Positions 29,136 to 29,489 of a stretch of 29,489 nucleotides of DNA are shown here, in pieces (position 1 is the first letter of the stretch; every line of letters begins with the position of its first letter). The stretch comes from Penaeus vannamei (taxonomy: Eukaryota > Arthropoda > Malacostraca > Decapoda > Penaeidae). The stretch covers positions 9,521,878 through 9,551,366 of the forward strand of contig NC_091559.1 in assembly GCF_042767895.1 (NCBI RefSeq), read 5' to 3'. The position numbers and the translations under genes were made by a program. Below the pieces are notes generated by a model, which was given only the letters and a program-made list of their open reading frames with translations, was not told the origin of the DNA and made no database searches.

Positions 29136-29489
29136 GTTATTACCATTATTATCATTGGTATTTTCATAATTGTCATTAGTTAAATTGTTATTATATTTTC
29201 ATTACTATTGTATTTGTTTTATTGCCATTAGCCTTATAATTATAATCACCATCTTTGTTATTTTTATCATCAAAGTTATTATTATTATCATTAACATTAT
29301 CTTTATCATTATTATTATTATTATTATCATCATTGTTATTATCATTATTATTATCATTATCATCATCATCATCATTATTATTTCTTTTTATTATTATCAT
29401 TGTTGTTTTTACTATAATTGTAAATACTATTATTATCTTTTCATTATCATTATCTTTAGCATCACTAATGTAGTTGTTATTATCATAGT
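29136..29489. repeat. ATT/ATC trinucleotide tract to the window end
   Basis: Dense ATT and ATC units, runs of both on the plus strand. No gene. Confidence 0.93.

Overview
This window looks like non-coding DNA from a repeat-rich animal genome. It holds almost every microsatellite class in quantity: (AC/GT)n, (AG/CT)n, (AT)n, long ATT/ATC/ATG-type tracts, and GATA/GACA/GGCA tetranucleotides. It also holds many tRNA-related sequences, inverted and direct dispersed repeats, one short LTR retrotransposon and a 500-N assembly gap. This density and mixture is what I associate with decapod crustaceans, especially penaeid shrimp. That is an inference from composition; no gene here identifies the species.

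I recognise no protein-coding gene. The long open frames are translations of microsatellites (Cys-Val, His-Thr, Arg-Glu, Leu-Ser and Ile-Tyr runs) or of non-coding repeats, and none shows a domain I can name.

Layout. 1-1.7 kb: a block and its diverged inverted copy flank a tRNA-Glu(CTC) gene-like sequence with a conserved 3' body. 2.5-4.2 kb: a 1.7-kb inverted-repeat structure encloses a second, inverted copy of the tRNA-Glu-plus-body unit. 4.2-9.5 kb: low-complexity DNA, a tRNA-Ser-like element with two strong hairpins, and a nearly repeat-free stretch (7.0-8.8 kb). 9506-12989: a minus-strand, non-autonomous LTR element with two identical 292-bp LTRs, a primer-binding site and a polyadenylation signal, inserted in a (CT)n tract. 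13-16.5 kb: a tRNA-like remnant, a 281-bp MITE-like element with terminal inverted repeats, and two opposed copies of another dispersed repeat. 16490-16989: gap. 17-20.1 kb: a near-identical ~265-bp inverted repeat, one arm starting exactly at the gap edge, encloses two diverged direct repeats. 20.3-23.2 kb: diverged tandem duplications. 23.5-29.5 kb: more dispersed repeat copies carrying tRNA-like heads, two fairly intact tRNA-like genes (Lys-type CTT and Val-type CAC anticodons), large AT/GT/AG arrays and a 13-bp minisatellite.

The most useful observations are the young LTR element, the tRNA-Glu-headed repeat family, the inverted duplication at the gap, and a set of tRNA-like heads with missing arms or odd anticodons. 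I found no convincing novel functional system. Fold, anticodon and identity statements were made by eye and coordinates of diverged repeats are approximate.
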